Origin: Blastocatellia bacterium
GTDB lineage: Bacteria; Acidobacteriota; Blastocatellia; UBA7656; JADIYM01
Assembly: GCA_016705245.1 (NCBI GenBank)
Contig: JADIYM010000001.1
Location: 310,001-374,000 of the forward strand
DNA: 64,000 nt
Reading direction: 5' to 3'
A model generated the notes under the pieces. The model saw only the letters and a program-made list of their open reading frames with translations. It made no database searches and was not told the origin of the DNA. The position numbers were made by a program, and so were the translations under genes. Within the stretch, counting starts at the first letter, position 1; each line of letters opens with the position of its first letter. This document shows positions 43,237 to 55,500 of the stretch, one piece after another.

Positions 43237-45100
43237 AAACCCGGTTCGCATCGCCCTACTTTTTGCGTTGTTGCTGCCGATCAGCGCCCCCGTCGTCGCC
43301 ATTCCGGTCGTCTCGGTCCAGGGGGCCGGACCGGTAGTCTCGAAGTGCGATCCGCCGTCGTGGTGGGTCGGCCATCCGTGGGCCGAGGTGCAGTTGCTCG
43401 TCCGCGGCAAGGGACTGCAGTCGGCCGCGCTGCGTTCGTCCACACCGGGTGTCGAGATCCTCCGGCAGTCGTCCAATGCTGCCGGGACGTCGCTGATCGC
43501 CTACGCACGCATCGGCGCGGACGCGAGGCCCGGAGCGGTCTCGCTGTTCGTCCACGGCCAGCACGGCCGGACGCCGGTGCCCTTCACGCTGCTGAGTCGG
43601 CCTGATCCGACCGGTCGATTCGCCGGGCTCACGCCCGACGACGTCATCTACCTCATCATGCCGGACCGGTTCGCGGACGGCAGCGCCGCGAACAACGGCG
43701 CCGGCGTCGACCGCTCACATCCGCGCGCCTATCACGGCGGCGACATCGCCGGCATCCGGCAGCGGTTGACGTATCTGAAGGACCTCGGCGTCACGGCAAT
43801 ATGGATGACGCCGATCTACGACAACGACGATGCGTCGCAGGACTACCACGGTTATCACACGACGGATTACTACGACATCGAGGAACGCTTCGGGACGATG
43901 GACGAGTTCCGCGCCTTCGTCGACGAGGCCCACCGGATGGGCATCAAGGTAGTCCAGGACCAGGTTGCCAATCACGTCGGGCCGAAACATCCGTGGGTCC
44001 AGGATTCGCCGAACCCCACGTGGTTCAACGGCACCGTCGAGAAACACTCCGTCAATCCGTTCCGCATCGACGCGGTCGCGAACCCGTCGCTCGATCCCAA
44101 GGCAATGCGCGAGACGCTCGATGGTTGGTTTGCCGGCGTGCTGCCTGACCTGAACCAGGACGATCCGGACGTCGCGTTCTACCTCATCCAGAACAGTCTG
44201 TGGTGGGTCGAGGCAACGGGTATCGACGCGATCCGGCAGGACACGATGCCCTACGCGCCGCGCTCGTTCTGGGCGAAGTGGGTGCCGGCGCTCAAGGCCG
44301 CGCACCCGAAGTTCACCGTCCTTGGCGAGGTCTTCGAGCGCGAGCCGAAGGTGAACGCGTTTTTTCAGGGCGGCGCCGTGCGGGACGGCATCGACTCGAA
44401 GGTGGACTCGCTCTTCGACTTTCCGCTCGCTTTTGCGATGTTCGGGTTCCTGTCGCGGCGTCAGGAAGCATCCGCCATTGCGAAGATCCTCGAAGCCGAC
44501 GGTGAGTACCCGGATCCGATGATGCTTGTCACACACGCCGGAAACCACGACACCGACCGGCTCCTTACGCTCGTCCACGGTGATCCGGACGCGCTGCGTC
44601 TCGCGCACGTCATGCTGTTGTCGATGCGCGGCGCGCCGCAGCTCTACTACGGCGACGAGATCGCGTTGCCCGGCGGCGAGGATCCCGACAACCGGCGCGA
44701 TTTCCCGGGCGGGTTCCCGGGTGATGCGCGCAGCGCCTTCGAATCGATTGGGCGGACCGTCGAGCAGCAGCAGACGTTCGCGAATCTCAAGCGAATGCTT
44801 GCGCTGCGGCGCGAGTCGGCGGCGCTGCGGGGACCACTGACGACGCCTATCGTCGCGACACGAAACGTCTGGGTCGCACTGCGCGAAGGCGGCGGCGAAC
44901 GCGCGCTCGTGGCCATCAACAACGGCGACGTGCCGGCATCGGTAGACGTCGCGGCCGATGGACTCGGCAAGCGGCCCGTCGACGGGCTGATGCCGACGCG
45001 AGCCATCCGGATGCAGAACGGTCGCATCGCTTTCACCCTCGAGCCTCGGTCCGCCGCCGTGGTGCTTCCGGCCCGCGTGCGAACCCGGGCAGGCAGGTGA
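43229..45100 (+). CDS. secreted GH13 alpha-amylase (cyclomaltodextrinase-like)
   Basis: Hydrolyses alpha-1,4-glucans or cyclodextrins. 623 residues with a signal peptide (MTRNPVRIALLFALLLPISA). An N-terminal beta domain (PSWWVGHPWAEVQLLVRGKG) typical of cyclomaltodextrinases precedes the barrel: DVIYLIMPDRFADG, DYHGYHTTDYYDIEERFG, the nucleophile region GIDAIRQDT (Asp338), acid/base VLGEVFE (Glu367), and NHDTDRLL (Asp441). A C-terminal beta domain ends the protein. The start overlapping moaDE is preferred over 43205 because it gives a proper signal peptide and follows CGGAGACC. It may be in the kinase operon. Confidence 0.93.
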   Translation: MTRNPVRIALLFALLLPISAPVVAIPVVSVQGAGPVVSKCDPPSWWVGHPWAEVQLLVRGKGLQSAALRSSTPGVEILRQSSNAAGTSLIAYARIGADARPGAVSLFVHGQHGRTPVPFTLLSRPDPTGRFAGLTPDDVIYLIMPDRFADGSAANNGAGVDRSHPRAYHGGDIAGIRQRLTYLKDLGVTAIWMTPIYDNDDASQDYHGYHTTDYYDIEERFGTMDEFRAFVDEAHRMGIKVVQDQVANHVGPKHPWVQDSPNPTWFNGTVEKHSVNPFRIDAVANPSLDPKAMRETLDGWFAGVLPDLNQDDPDVAFYLIQNSLWWVEATGIDAIRQDTMPYAPRSFWAKWVPALKAAHPKFTVLGEVFEREPKVNAFFQGGAVRDGIDSKVDSLFDFPLAFAMFGFLSRRQEASAIAKILEADGEYPDPMMLVTHAGNHDTDRLLTLVHGDPDALRLAHVMLLSMRGAPQLYYGDEIALPGGEDPDNRRDFPGGFPGDARSAFESIGRTVEQQQTFANLKRMLALRRESAALRGPLTTPIVATRNVWVALREGGGERALVAINNGDVPASVDVAADGLGKRPVDGLMPTRAIRMQNGRIAFTLEPRSAAVVLPARVRTRAGR

Positions 45101-45110
45101 ATCCCGCCTC

Positions 45111-45195
45111 AGCGCCTCCGTGACTCCGTGACTCTGTGTGCGAAGCGTCTTGACGAGCTTCGCACACAGAGGCGCAGAGTCACGGAGGCACGGAG
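45111..45195. repeat. intergenic inverted repeat, family B copy 5
   Basis: Core arms TCTGTGTGCGAAGC and GCTTCGCACACAGA with a short loop GTCTTGACGA; outer arms GCCTCCGTGACTC and GAGTCACGGAGGC. Starts 10 nt after the amylase stop. Confidence 0.9.
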
Positions 45196-45218
45196 ACCGG
45201 GTCGGTCTCGGGCCCTGT

Positions 45219-45224
45219 TATACT
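45219..45224 (+). promoter_or_regulatory. candidate -10 box for the ABC transporter operon
   Basis: TATACT, about 28 nt upstream of the TTG start. The ribosome site GGGAGG lies between. No convincing -35. Confidence 0.4.
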
Positions 45225-45252
45225 CGGTCGTCGCGGCTTCGGGAGGCTACGT

Positions 45253-45932
45253 TTGTCCGTCCTACTTGTCGACGACGTCCGCAAGACGTTTGCCGGAGGC
45301 GAGGCCCCGGTCGAAGCCGTGCGGGGCGTCTCGCTCACGCTCGAGCGCGGCGATTTCGTGGCGCTCATGGGCCCGTCGGGCTGTGGCAAGTCCACGCTCC
45401 TGCACCTGAGCGGCGCGATGGACCGCCCGACATCAGGCCGCATTCTCGTCGATGGCACCGACGTAGCTTCGCTCGACGACGACGCTTTGACGCGACTGCG
45501 CCGCGAGCGCATCGGCTTCGTCTTCCAGTTCTTCAACCTGCTGCCGACGCTTACGGTGCTCGAGAACGCGGCGCTGCCGCTCCTTCTCGCCGGCCTGGCG
45601 ACGCGTGACGCCGAGTCGCGAGCGCAGGCGCTCATCGACCGAGTCGGGCTCGGCCATCGCGCCGGCCACTACCCGCAGCAGATCTCGGGAGGAGAAATGC
45701 AGCGCGCCGCCATCGCGCGCGCCGTCGTTCACGAACCCGCGCTGCTCGTGGCGGATGAGCCCACTGGCAATCTCGACTCCGAGAACGGCGGACGCATCCT
45801 CGAACTGCTCGTCGAGATCAACCGCGACCTTGGCGTGACCATTCTGCTTGCGACCCACGCGCTCGAGACGGCTTCGATCACCAGGCGCATCGTCCGGATG
45901 CGCGATGGGCAGCTTGTCGCCGAAGCCGCCGG

Positions 45933-45936
<4 letters not shown>
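45253..45936 (+). CDS. ABC transporter ATP-binding protein (LolD/MacB type)
   Basis: 227 residues from a TTG start preceded by GGGAGG. Walker A GPSGCGKST (40-48), Q-loop FVFQFFNLLPTL, signature SGGEMQRAAIAR (145-156), Walker B LLVADEP (164-170), then a His in LATHALE. The LolD/MacB subfamily powers extraction of lipoproteins or export of peptides rather than classical import. Its stop overlaps the permease start by 4 bp (ATGA), so the two proteins form one transporter. Confidence 0.95.
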
Positions 45937-48551
<2,615 letters not shown>

Positions 48552-48555
<4 letters not shown>

Positions 48556-49700
48556 TGCGACTCGTACGGACAATCGGCGCGGGATCGATTCGAATGCGTG
48601 CCGTCGCGAGTGCGTTTGTGCTCGTCGCGCTTGTCGGCGCGATGGCCGCGCAGACGGCCGACGGATGGCGACAGGCCGCGCCGGGGCGCGCGTTCGTCTT
48701 CCCGGCAGATCACGCGAGCCACCCGGACTACAAGGTCGAGTGGTGGTACTACACGGGCAACGTCGTCGATGCGGATGGTCGGCGGTACGGGTATCAGCTC
48801 ACGTTCTTCCGCATCGGGGTCGATCCGAAGCCGGAGAATCCGTCCCGATGGGCGGTGCGGGACCTGTTCATGACGCATCTCGCGGTGACGGACGTCGATG
48901 GACGTGTATTTCGGTTTGCGGAGCGTGTGAACCGCGCCGGGGTTGGTTGGGCGGGCGCCGCCACGGACGTCTATCGCGTGTGGAACGAGGACTGGGAGGG
49001 GAGGCTCGACCCGTCGACGGGCCGGCACGTGTTGCGGGCCGCGGAGGGCGGGCTCGGCGTGGAGCTCGAGCTCGAGCCGGGCAAGGCGCCGGTCCGGCAC
49101 GGGCGGGACGGGTACAGCCAGAAGGGCGCCGATGCAGGCAACGCATCGCACTATTACTCGATGACTCGCATGCCGACGAGGGGCACGCTCACGATCGAGG
49201 GTCGGACGGTCGCCGTCGAAGGGTTGAGCTGGATGGACCACGAGTTCGGGACGTCGTTCCTCGAGTCGGGTCAGCGCGGGTGGGACTGGTTCTCGATCCA
49301 GTTCGACGACAGGACGGAGCTGATGATCTTCCAGCTGCGGCGCGAGGACGGCAGTCTCGATCCGCGGTCGAGCGGGACGTGGATCGGGGCTTCCGGGGAA
49401 GCAAGTTCGATTGCCGCGGAGACATTCTCACTCGTGCCGGGTGAGATGTGGCGATCCGAGGTCAGCGGAGCGGAATATCCGACGCGTTGGACGATGGAGG
49501 TGCCGGAACGGAGGTTGTCGCTCACCGTGCGGGCTGCGTTCGAGGGGCAGGAGCTCGTCACGGATCGGTCGACGGGGGTGACGTATTGGGAAGGCGCAGT
49601 GATTGTGGAGGGGACGAGGGACGGAAATCGTGTGGCCGGTCGGGGGTATCTCGAGATGACGGGGTATTCCGGGCAGGCGATGGGGAGGTTGCTGCAATGA
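48552..49700 (+). CDS. AttH/CrtC-like lipocalin-domain protein
   Basis: 382 residues with an N-terminal signal or anchor (RMRAVASAFVLVALVGAMAA). The double lipocalin-like domain known from AttH and CrtC: HPDYKVEWWYYTGNVVDADG, YGYQLTFFRIGV, LFMTHLAVTDVDG, GLSWMDHEFGTSFLESG and WDWFSIQFDDRTELMIFQLR. Carotenoid hydratase activity (CrtC) is not implied; the ABC-permease-AttH order matches attEFGH-type and Lol-like operons, so it may handle a lipid substrate. ATG overlaps the permease stop (ATGA), and GGAGGA precedes it. Confidence 0.9.
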
Positions 49701-49730
49701 GCCGTCTTCGATCGGCGGCTGGAGACATTC

Positions 49731-49834
49731 CCGCAAAGGCGCAAAGGCGCAAAGTTGAACCCGGTGATCATTCTGTGAGAGAGCGTCTTGCCCGGCCTTC
49801 AGTTCCTGCCTTTGCGGCTTTGCGCCTTTGCGAG
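49731..49834. repeat. intergenic inverted repeat, family D copy 3
   Basis: Left arm CGCAAAGGCGCAAAGGCGCA (49733-49752), right arm CTTTGCGGCTTTGCGCCTTT (49812 onward); loop of about 55 nt, longer than in copies 1 and 2. Confidence 0.85.
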
Positions 49835-49868
49835 AACCTCTTCTCTCCCTGCTAGAATCCGCTCCCAT

Positions 49869-50999
49869 ATGAAGATCAACATCGTTGGCGGCGGTCCCGC
49901 CGGTCTCTACTTCGCGATCCTGATGAAGAAGGCGGATCCGACTCGCGAGATCAACGTCTTCGAGCGCAACGCCCCCGACGCGACCTTCGGCTGGGGCGTC
50001 GTCTTCTCCGACAAGACGCTCGTCTACGTGTACGACAGCGACGAGCCGACCTACCACGGCATCGTCGAGAACTTCCAGACCTGGGACAACGTCGACGTCG
50101 TGCATCGCGGCGAGAAGATCACGATCCGCGGCAACAAGTTCACCGGTATCGCGCGCCTTCGGCTCCTCAACATTCTCCAGGCGCGGTGCGCCGAGCTCGA
50201 CATCCACCCGCAATACGGCGTCGACATTGCCGATCCCGCGAGCCTCGCCGACGCTGACCTCCTGGTTGGCGCCGACGGAATCAACAGTCTCGTGCGAACC
50301 CGCTACGCCGAGCACTTCCGCCCGGACGTCGACGCCCGCCCGAACCGCTACATCTGGTTCGGCACCGAGCAGCTGTTTCACGGGCTCACCCTCACGTTCC
50401 GCGAGAGCGACGCTGGCGTCTTCGCCGCGCACTCCTACAAGTTCAGTCCCGAGTACAGCACGTTCATCGTCGAATGCGATCCCGAGACCTGGCAGCAGGC
50501 GGGCTTTGCCGAAAGAAGCGATGACGACGCCCGCGCCTACCTCGAGCGGGTCTTTGCCGATGACCTTGGAGGGCATCCCCTGCTCTCGAACAACTCGAAG
50601 TGGATCCGTTTCCAGCTCGTGAAGAACGGCCACTGGCACCACGACAACGTCGTCCTCCTCGGCGACGCCCTGCACACCGCCCACTTCTCGATCGGCTCGG
50701 GCACGAAGCTCGCTCTCGAGGACGCGATCGCGCTCGCGAAGAGCTTCGACGGCGCGCCATCCGTTCACGAGGCGCTCGTCCGGTTCGAGACCGACCGGCG
50801 TCCGATTGTCGAGGCACTGCAGGACGCAGCGCAGGTCAGCATGGAGTGGTTCGAGCACGCCCGCGACAGCATGCACCAGACACCGCTCGAACTGGCTTAC
50901 GCCCTCATGACGCGCAGCGGCCGCATCGACCACGAAAAGCTGCGACGGCGCGATCCGGACTTCATCGCCGCCTACGAACAGGCCGCGGCCGGAGCCTGA
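49869..50999 (+). CDS. FAD-dependent monooxygenase (anthraniloyl-CoA/salicylyl-CoA/VioD-type hydroxylase domain)
   Basis: 376 residues. FAD-binding Rossmann loop KINIVGGGPAGLYFAILMKK, DG motif LLVGADGINSLVRTRY and the second FAD motif VVLLGDALHTAHFSIGSGTK with LALEDAIAL. This group hydroxylates aromatic acyl-CoAs or tryptophan derivatives. In anthraniloyl-CoA monooxygenase the same domain is fused to an OYE-type reductase, which is missing here. A TAGAAT box lies 10 nt before the ATG. The substrate is not predictable. Confidence 0.85.
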   Translation: MKINIVGGGPAGLYFAILMKKADPTREINVFERNAPDATFGWGVVFSDKTLVYVYDSDEPTYHGIVENFQTWDNVDVVHRGEKITIRGNKFTGIARLRLLNILQARCAELDIHPQYGVDIADPASLADADLLVGADGINSLVRTRYAEHFRPDVDARPNRYIWFGTEQLFHGLTLTFRESDAGVFAAHSYKFSPEYSTFIVECDPETWQQAGFAERSDDDARAYLERVFADDLGGHPLLSNNSKWIRFQLVKNGHWHHDNVVLLGDALHTAHFSIGSGTKLALEDAIALAKSFDGAPSVHEALVRFETDRRPIVEALQDAAQVSMEWFEHARDSMHQTPLELAYALMTRSGRIDHEKLRRRDPDFIAAYEQAAAGA

Positions 51000-51006
51000 G
51001 AGCCTG

Positions 51007-52425
51007 TCAAACGCGGTCCTCGAGCACGTCGAGGATGTCGTCAAACTGGTAGCTGCGGATGAGCGTGGTGAGCTCTTCGGCAAGTGCTGCGTCGATGTGC
51101 TGGATCGCGCTTGCTGCCCGAAGCGCCGCCTCGCGATCTCCAGCCATCATCGGTGACTGGAGCGCCGCACGCTCGACCGGACCGAGTGCCGCCAGACGTG
51201 CTCGGGTCTCGTCCGAAAGCGACTGCGCAACCGGAGCACTTGCCGACGCATCGCCGTTCTCCATCGCCACGGCGCGGACCTCCTCTCTGAGGTCCACGAG
51301 CGATGCCACCGGCAACATGAGATCGACGGTGAAAACGGTGCGCACGCCCGGGAGACTCTCGACCGAGATGTCGCCGTCCATCAACCGCGCGAAGTTCCTG
51401 CTGATCGTCAGTCCGAGTCCGGTGCCCTCCCCCGCCTGCCGCCCGCTCTCGGTCTGGACGAACGGCTCGAATACGCCCTCCAGTTCCGACGCGGCAATGC
51501 CCTTGCCCGTGTCCTCGACGAGGACACGGGTCACGCCGCCGCTCCAGGAAATCGAAAGTCGCACACCGCCGTGCTCGGTGAACTTGAATGCATTACCCAG
51601 CAGGTTGATCAGGATCTGCCGGAGCTTGCCGTCGTCGCCAGTCACGAACCTCGGCAAGTCGAGCGGGATGTCGAAGGCAAGACTGAGTCCCTGCGTCGCA
51701 GCGCGCATCTGGAACATCTCCTCGATGCCGCGCAGCAGGTTCAAGAGGTCGAAGGCGCGGGGGTTCAGACTCGCGTGGCCTGCCTCGATCTTCGACAACG
51801 AGAGGACGTCGTTGATGAGCGCGAGCAGGTGTTCACCACTTCGCGTGATGACGCCGAGGTTCTCGCGCTGGCGGTCGGTGAGCGCCTGATCGCGCTCCAT
51901 GAGCTGCACGTACCCGAGAATGCCGTTGAGCGGGGTACGAAGCTCGTGGCTCATGTTCGCGAGAAAGGCCGACTTTGCGCGGCTCGCCTCGAGAGCAGCC
52001 TCGCGGGACCGGACGGCGTCCTCACGCTCCAGTACCAACTCGCGCTGCAGCCGCGAGATTTTCAGCTGGTTCTCGACGCGGGCGAGCACTTCCTCGGCCT
52101 GAAACGGCTTCGTTACGTAATCGGCTCCACCGGCCCGGAAGGCCGTGACCTTGTCGATGACGTCGTCGCTGATGCTCAGGAAGATGACCGGGATCTCGTG
52201 AGAGTCGGGGTCCTGCTTGAGCCGCCGACACACTTCGTACCCGTCCATCTCGGGCATGTTGATGTCGAGCATGATCAGGTCGGGCCTTGCCGCCGCAACA
52301 GCGGCCAGCGCGCGCTTGCCGCTGCGAGCGACACGCACCTCGTAGTCGTTCGTCTCGAGAATGTCGATAAGAAGATCGAGATTGCCCGGCGTGTCGTCGA
52401 CGATCAGGATGTTCCCGACGTACAT
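51007..52425 (-). CDS. receiver-histidine kinase hybrid with C-terminal tail domain
   Basis: 472 residues, soluble. N-terminal receiver (phospho-acceptor Asp54 in IMLDINMPEMDG), coiled coil (about 118-150), HisKA with His160 in LANMSHELRTPLNG, HATPase with NLLGNAFKFTEHG, EDTGKGIAASEL and GTGLGLTISRNFARL. The last ~70 residues (AGDREAALRAASAIQHIDAA, then LTTLIRSYQFDDILDVLEDR) are a short helical domain shared with the kinase encoded upstream at 52511. It lacks a sensor domain, so input is likely phosphotransfer to the receiver from the neighbour. Confidence 0.93.
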   Translation of the reverse strand: MYVGNILIVDDTPGNLDLLIDILETNDYEVRVARSGKRALAAVAAARPDLIMLDINMPEMDGYEVCRRLKQDPDSHEIPVIFLSISDDVIDKVTAFRAGGADYVTKPFQAEEVLARVENQLKISRLQRELVLEREDAVRSREAALEASRAKSAFLANMSHELRTPLNGILGYVQLMERDQALTDRQRENLGVITRSGEHLLALINDVLSLSKIEAGHASLNPRAFDLLNLLRGIEEMFQMRAATQGLSLAFDIPLDLPRFVTGDDGKLRQILINLLGNAFKFTEHGGVRLSISWSGGVTRVLVEDTGKGIAASELEGVFEPFVQTESGRQAGEGTGLGLTISRNFARLMDGDISVESLPGVRTVFTVDLMLPVASLVDLREEVRAVAMENGDASASAPVAQSLSDETRARLAALGPVERAALQSPMMAGDREAALRAASAIQHIDAALAEELTTLIRSYQFDDILDVLEDRV

Positions 52426-52445
52426 GAGCGCAATTAGAGCACAGG

Positions 52446-52508
52446 GAGAGTTGACAGGATTACAGGATTTTCAGGATTCCTGTGAATCCTGTAATCCTGT
52501 CAGCTCTC
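52446..52508. repeat. intergenic inverted repeat, family C copy 2
   Basis: Arms GAGAGTTGACAGGATTACAG and CTGTAATCCTGTCAGCTCTC with a loop around TTTTCAGGATTCCTGTGAA. Fills almost the whole space between two hybrid kinase genes. Confidence 0.9.
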
Positions 52509-52510
52509 TA

Positions 52511-55500
52511 CTACGCACTGCTCAGGCCGGCAGCCTCGATCGCGTCGATGATCTCGTCGAACTCGTAGTTCTTCACCAGCCGACGCAACTCGTCCGCGAG
52601 CGGTTCGTCGTGGTCGGCGATCGCCTCGATCACCGCCTGCGCGCCCTTCGGGTTGCCGAGCATCAGCGCGGAATGCAGGTCGCTCGCAAGCTGCGACGGG
52701 AGGCTTCCGAGCCGCGCCGACGTGATCGCCACATCCTCGCGCTCCTCGGATTCGCGCGCGATCCGCGCATCCTCGCCCTCGTAAGTGAATCGAACCCCAA
52801 GATGCTCGACGAGCTTCTCGAAGATCGTCGTGTCGCGATAAGGCTTCGTCACGAAGTCGTCGCAGCCTGCAGCGAGCACCGCGCTTCTCTCGTGCTCGAA
52901 CGCGCTTGCCGTCAGCGCAAGCACCCGCGTCCGGTCGTCGAACGAGACGCCCTTCGCCGCCTCGATGCGCCGGATCTCGCGCGTCGCGGCGCTTCCGTCC
53001 ATCACCGGCATGCGCATGTCCATCCAGACGAGTTGCGGGTGCCACGCCAGCCACGAGTCGACGGCCTGCCGTCCGTCCGCCGCATCGAGCACTTCGAATC
53101 CGATCGAGGCGAGCAGTTTCATGAGCAGCACCCGATTCTCGTAACGATCGTCGGCGACGAGCACCCGAGGCACGGTCTGCCCGGGTTCGAGCCCGATGAC
53201 GCGTCGCTGGGCCAGCGGCAGTTCGGCTTCCTCGGCCGCCGGCGCGTCGATCTCGAATCGGAATACCGTTCCGCGCCCGAGCTCGCTGCGGACGTCGATG
53301 TCTCCGCCCATCAGGTTCACGAAGTTCCGGCTGATGGCGAGACCGAGCCCGGTTCCCTCCTTCGCCGATCGCCCACTCTCGCTCTGCACGAATGCATCGA
53401 AGATCTGGCCGACCTCGGCCTCGGCGATGCCCTGGCCGGTGTCCTCGATTTCGAACTCCGCCCTCCCGCCTTCCCATCGCACCCGCAGCGCGACGCCGCC
53501 GGCGTCGGTGAACTTCACCGCATTCCCAAGAAGATTGATGAGCACCTGCCGAAGCTTGCCTTCGTCGCCGCGGACGAGCTGCGGCACTCCGGGCGCCTCG
53601 TCGATGACGAATCGGAGGCTCTTCGCGCGTGCGCGCACCCCGATCATGTCCTCGATGCCCTGGAGCATCCTCCCGAGATCGAAGACCTGCTCGTTCAGCG
53701 TCAGCTTCCCGGCCTCGATCTTCGAGATCGACAGCACGTCGTTGATGAGGCCGAGCAGGTGCTCGCCGCTTCGGACGATGACGCCGAGGTTCTCGCGATC
53801 CTCGCCCGAACGTTCCGGTTCACGCTCCATGAGCTGCGCAAAACCGAGGACCGCATTGAGCGGCGTCCGCAGCTCGTGACTCATGTTCGACAGGAAGACG
53901 CTCTTCGCGCGGGTCGCTTCGAGCGCTTCCTCGCGGGCCTCGAGCGCGTCTTCCTTCGCCCGCTGCGCCTGGCGCTCGGAAACCTCGAGCTCGTCAACCT
54001 TCTCGGCGAGCTGGACCGTGCGCTCGGCGATGCCCTCCTCGAGCTCCAGGTTTCGCCGCCGCAGCGCGTTGAGCCGGTAACGGACGATCCCGTATCCGGC
54101 AATCCCGATCGCAGCGATGTAGAGCACGAAGGCCCACCACGTGAGCCAGGGCGCCGGACGGACTTCGAATGCGACCTCGACGGGACCGGCGACGTTGCCG
54201 GCATAGTCGCGCGCCCAGACGCGGAACGTGTAGGCCCCCGCCGGCAGCGTGCGATAGCTCGCTTTCGAGTCCGCGTTCCATTCGGAGGGCGCCTCGTCGA
54301 GTCCGACGAGCTGTGTCCGGTATCGCGTCTCGCGTTCGCGGAAATAACTGAGAAGGGCGAACTCGAAGCTCAGGTTGTTCTCGTCGTACGCAAGCGACTC
54401 TCCAGCGGCGATCTCGCGATCGATTTCGCGATCGGCGTCGTTGAGGTGCTGGCGCTCGATGTAGAGCGGCTTCGGATCCGAACTGACAACTTCACTGGAA
54501 GGATCGAACACCGCCACGCCTGCCGGCGTGCCGGCCCAGATGCGGCCCGTGCTGTCGATGACGGACGAGCCCCCGTTGAATTCGTTGCTCGGCAGTCCGT
54601 CCTCGGTCGTGAACGTCTCGACGCGAAACTCCGCGGGATCGTCCGGGGTCGGCGTGCGCGGAGACAGCCGCGCCGCGCCTCGATTCGTCGTCAGATAGAG
54701 GCGTCGCGTCGCGTCCTCGCGAATCTGGTAGACCGTGTTGTTCGGCAGCGCCGTGGCCGTCGAGTCGTCGATCACGGTCCAGGTCGCGTCGTCCGCATCG
54801 AGGTCGAGCAGGGCCGCGCCGCCGCCCTCGGTTCCGGCCCAGAGGACGTTTCGACCTCCGGCGCCCTTCGTCGCATGAAGCGACAGGACGCTGTTGTTCG
54901 GCAGAGTCGAATTCGACGTGTCGAAGACCGTCCAGCTGCCATCGAGCCATCGGGCAACGCCGTATCCCTGGGTGCCCACCCAGATTGCGCGACGGCCGCC
55001 CAACGCCGGCGCCGGGGTGACCGTAAACAGGTTGCCCGTCGGAAGACCCGATGCAACGCCGAGCACGGACCACTCGCCGTTACGGTAGCGGAGCACGCCA
55101 CCACCGCCGGTGGCCGCCCAAAGCTCCGGCGTGCCGTCTAGGTCCACGGAAGGGACCAGGCGTCGAACCGTGCGCGCCTCGAAACCCGGGATGTCGATCG
55201 GCAGCGTCCGCCAGCGTCCGTTTTCGAAGCGGGCGATGCCGCCACCCTGCGTCCCGGCGATGAGCCAGCGCCGTCCGTCGGCCTCGCGAAACTCCGCCAG
55301 ACTGAAAATCGTGTTGTTAGGAAGGCCGTCATTCGTCGTAAACACCGTCCACTGTCCGTCCCGCAGCCGCGCGAGCCCGCCGCCGCGCGTGCCGATCCAG
55401 ATCGATCGCGTGCCATCGTCGTCCACGGTCTCGCACAGCGCGTAGGCGCTGTCGGTCGGCAGGCCGAGCTTCTCGTCGAAGCTCGTCCATCTCCCGAGCT

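Noticed and set aside
52361..55141. 926-residue open frame on the plus strand
   Set aside because: It is the antisense of the propeller hybrid kinase, which shows continuous domain matches; the plus frame is Arg/Asp/Val-rich without any motif.
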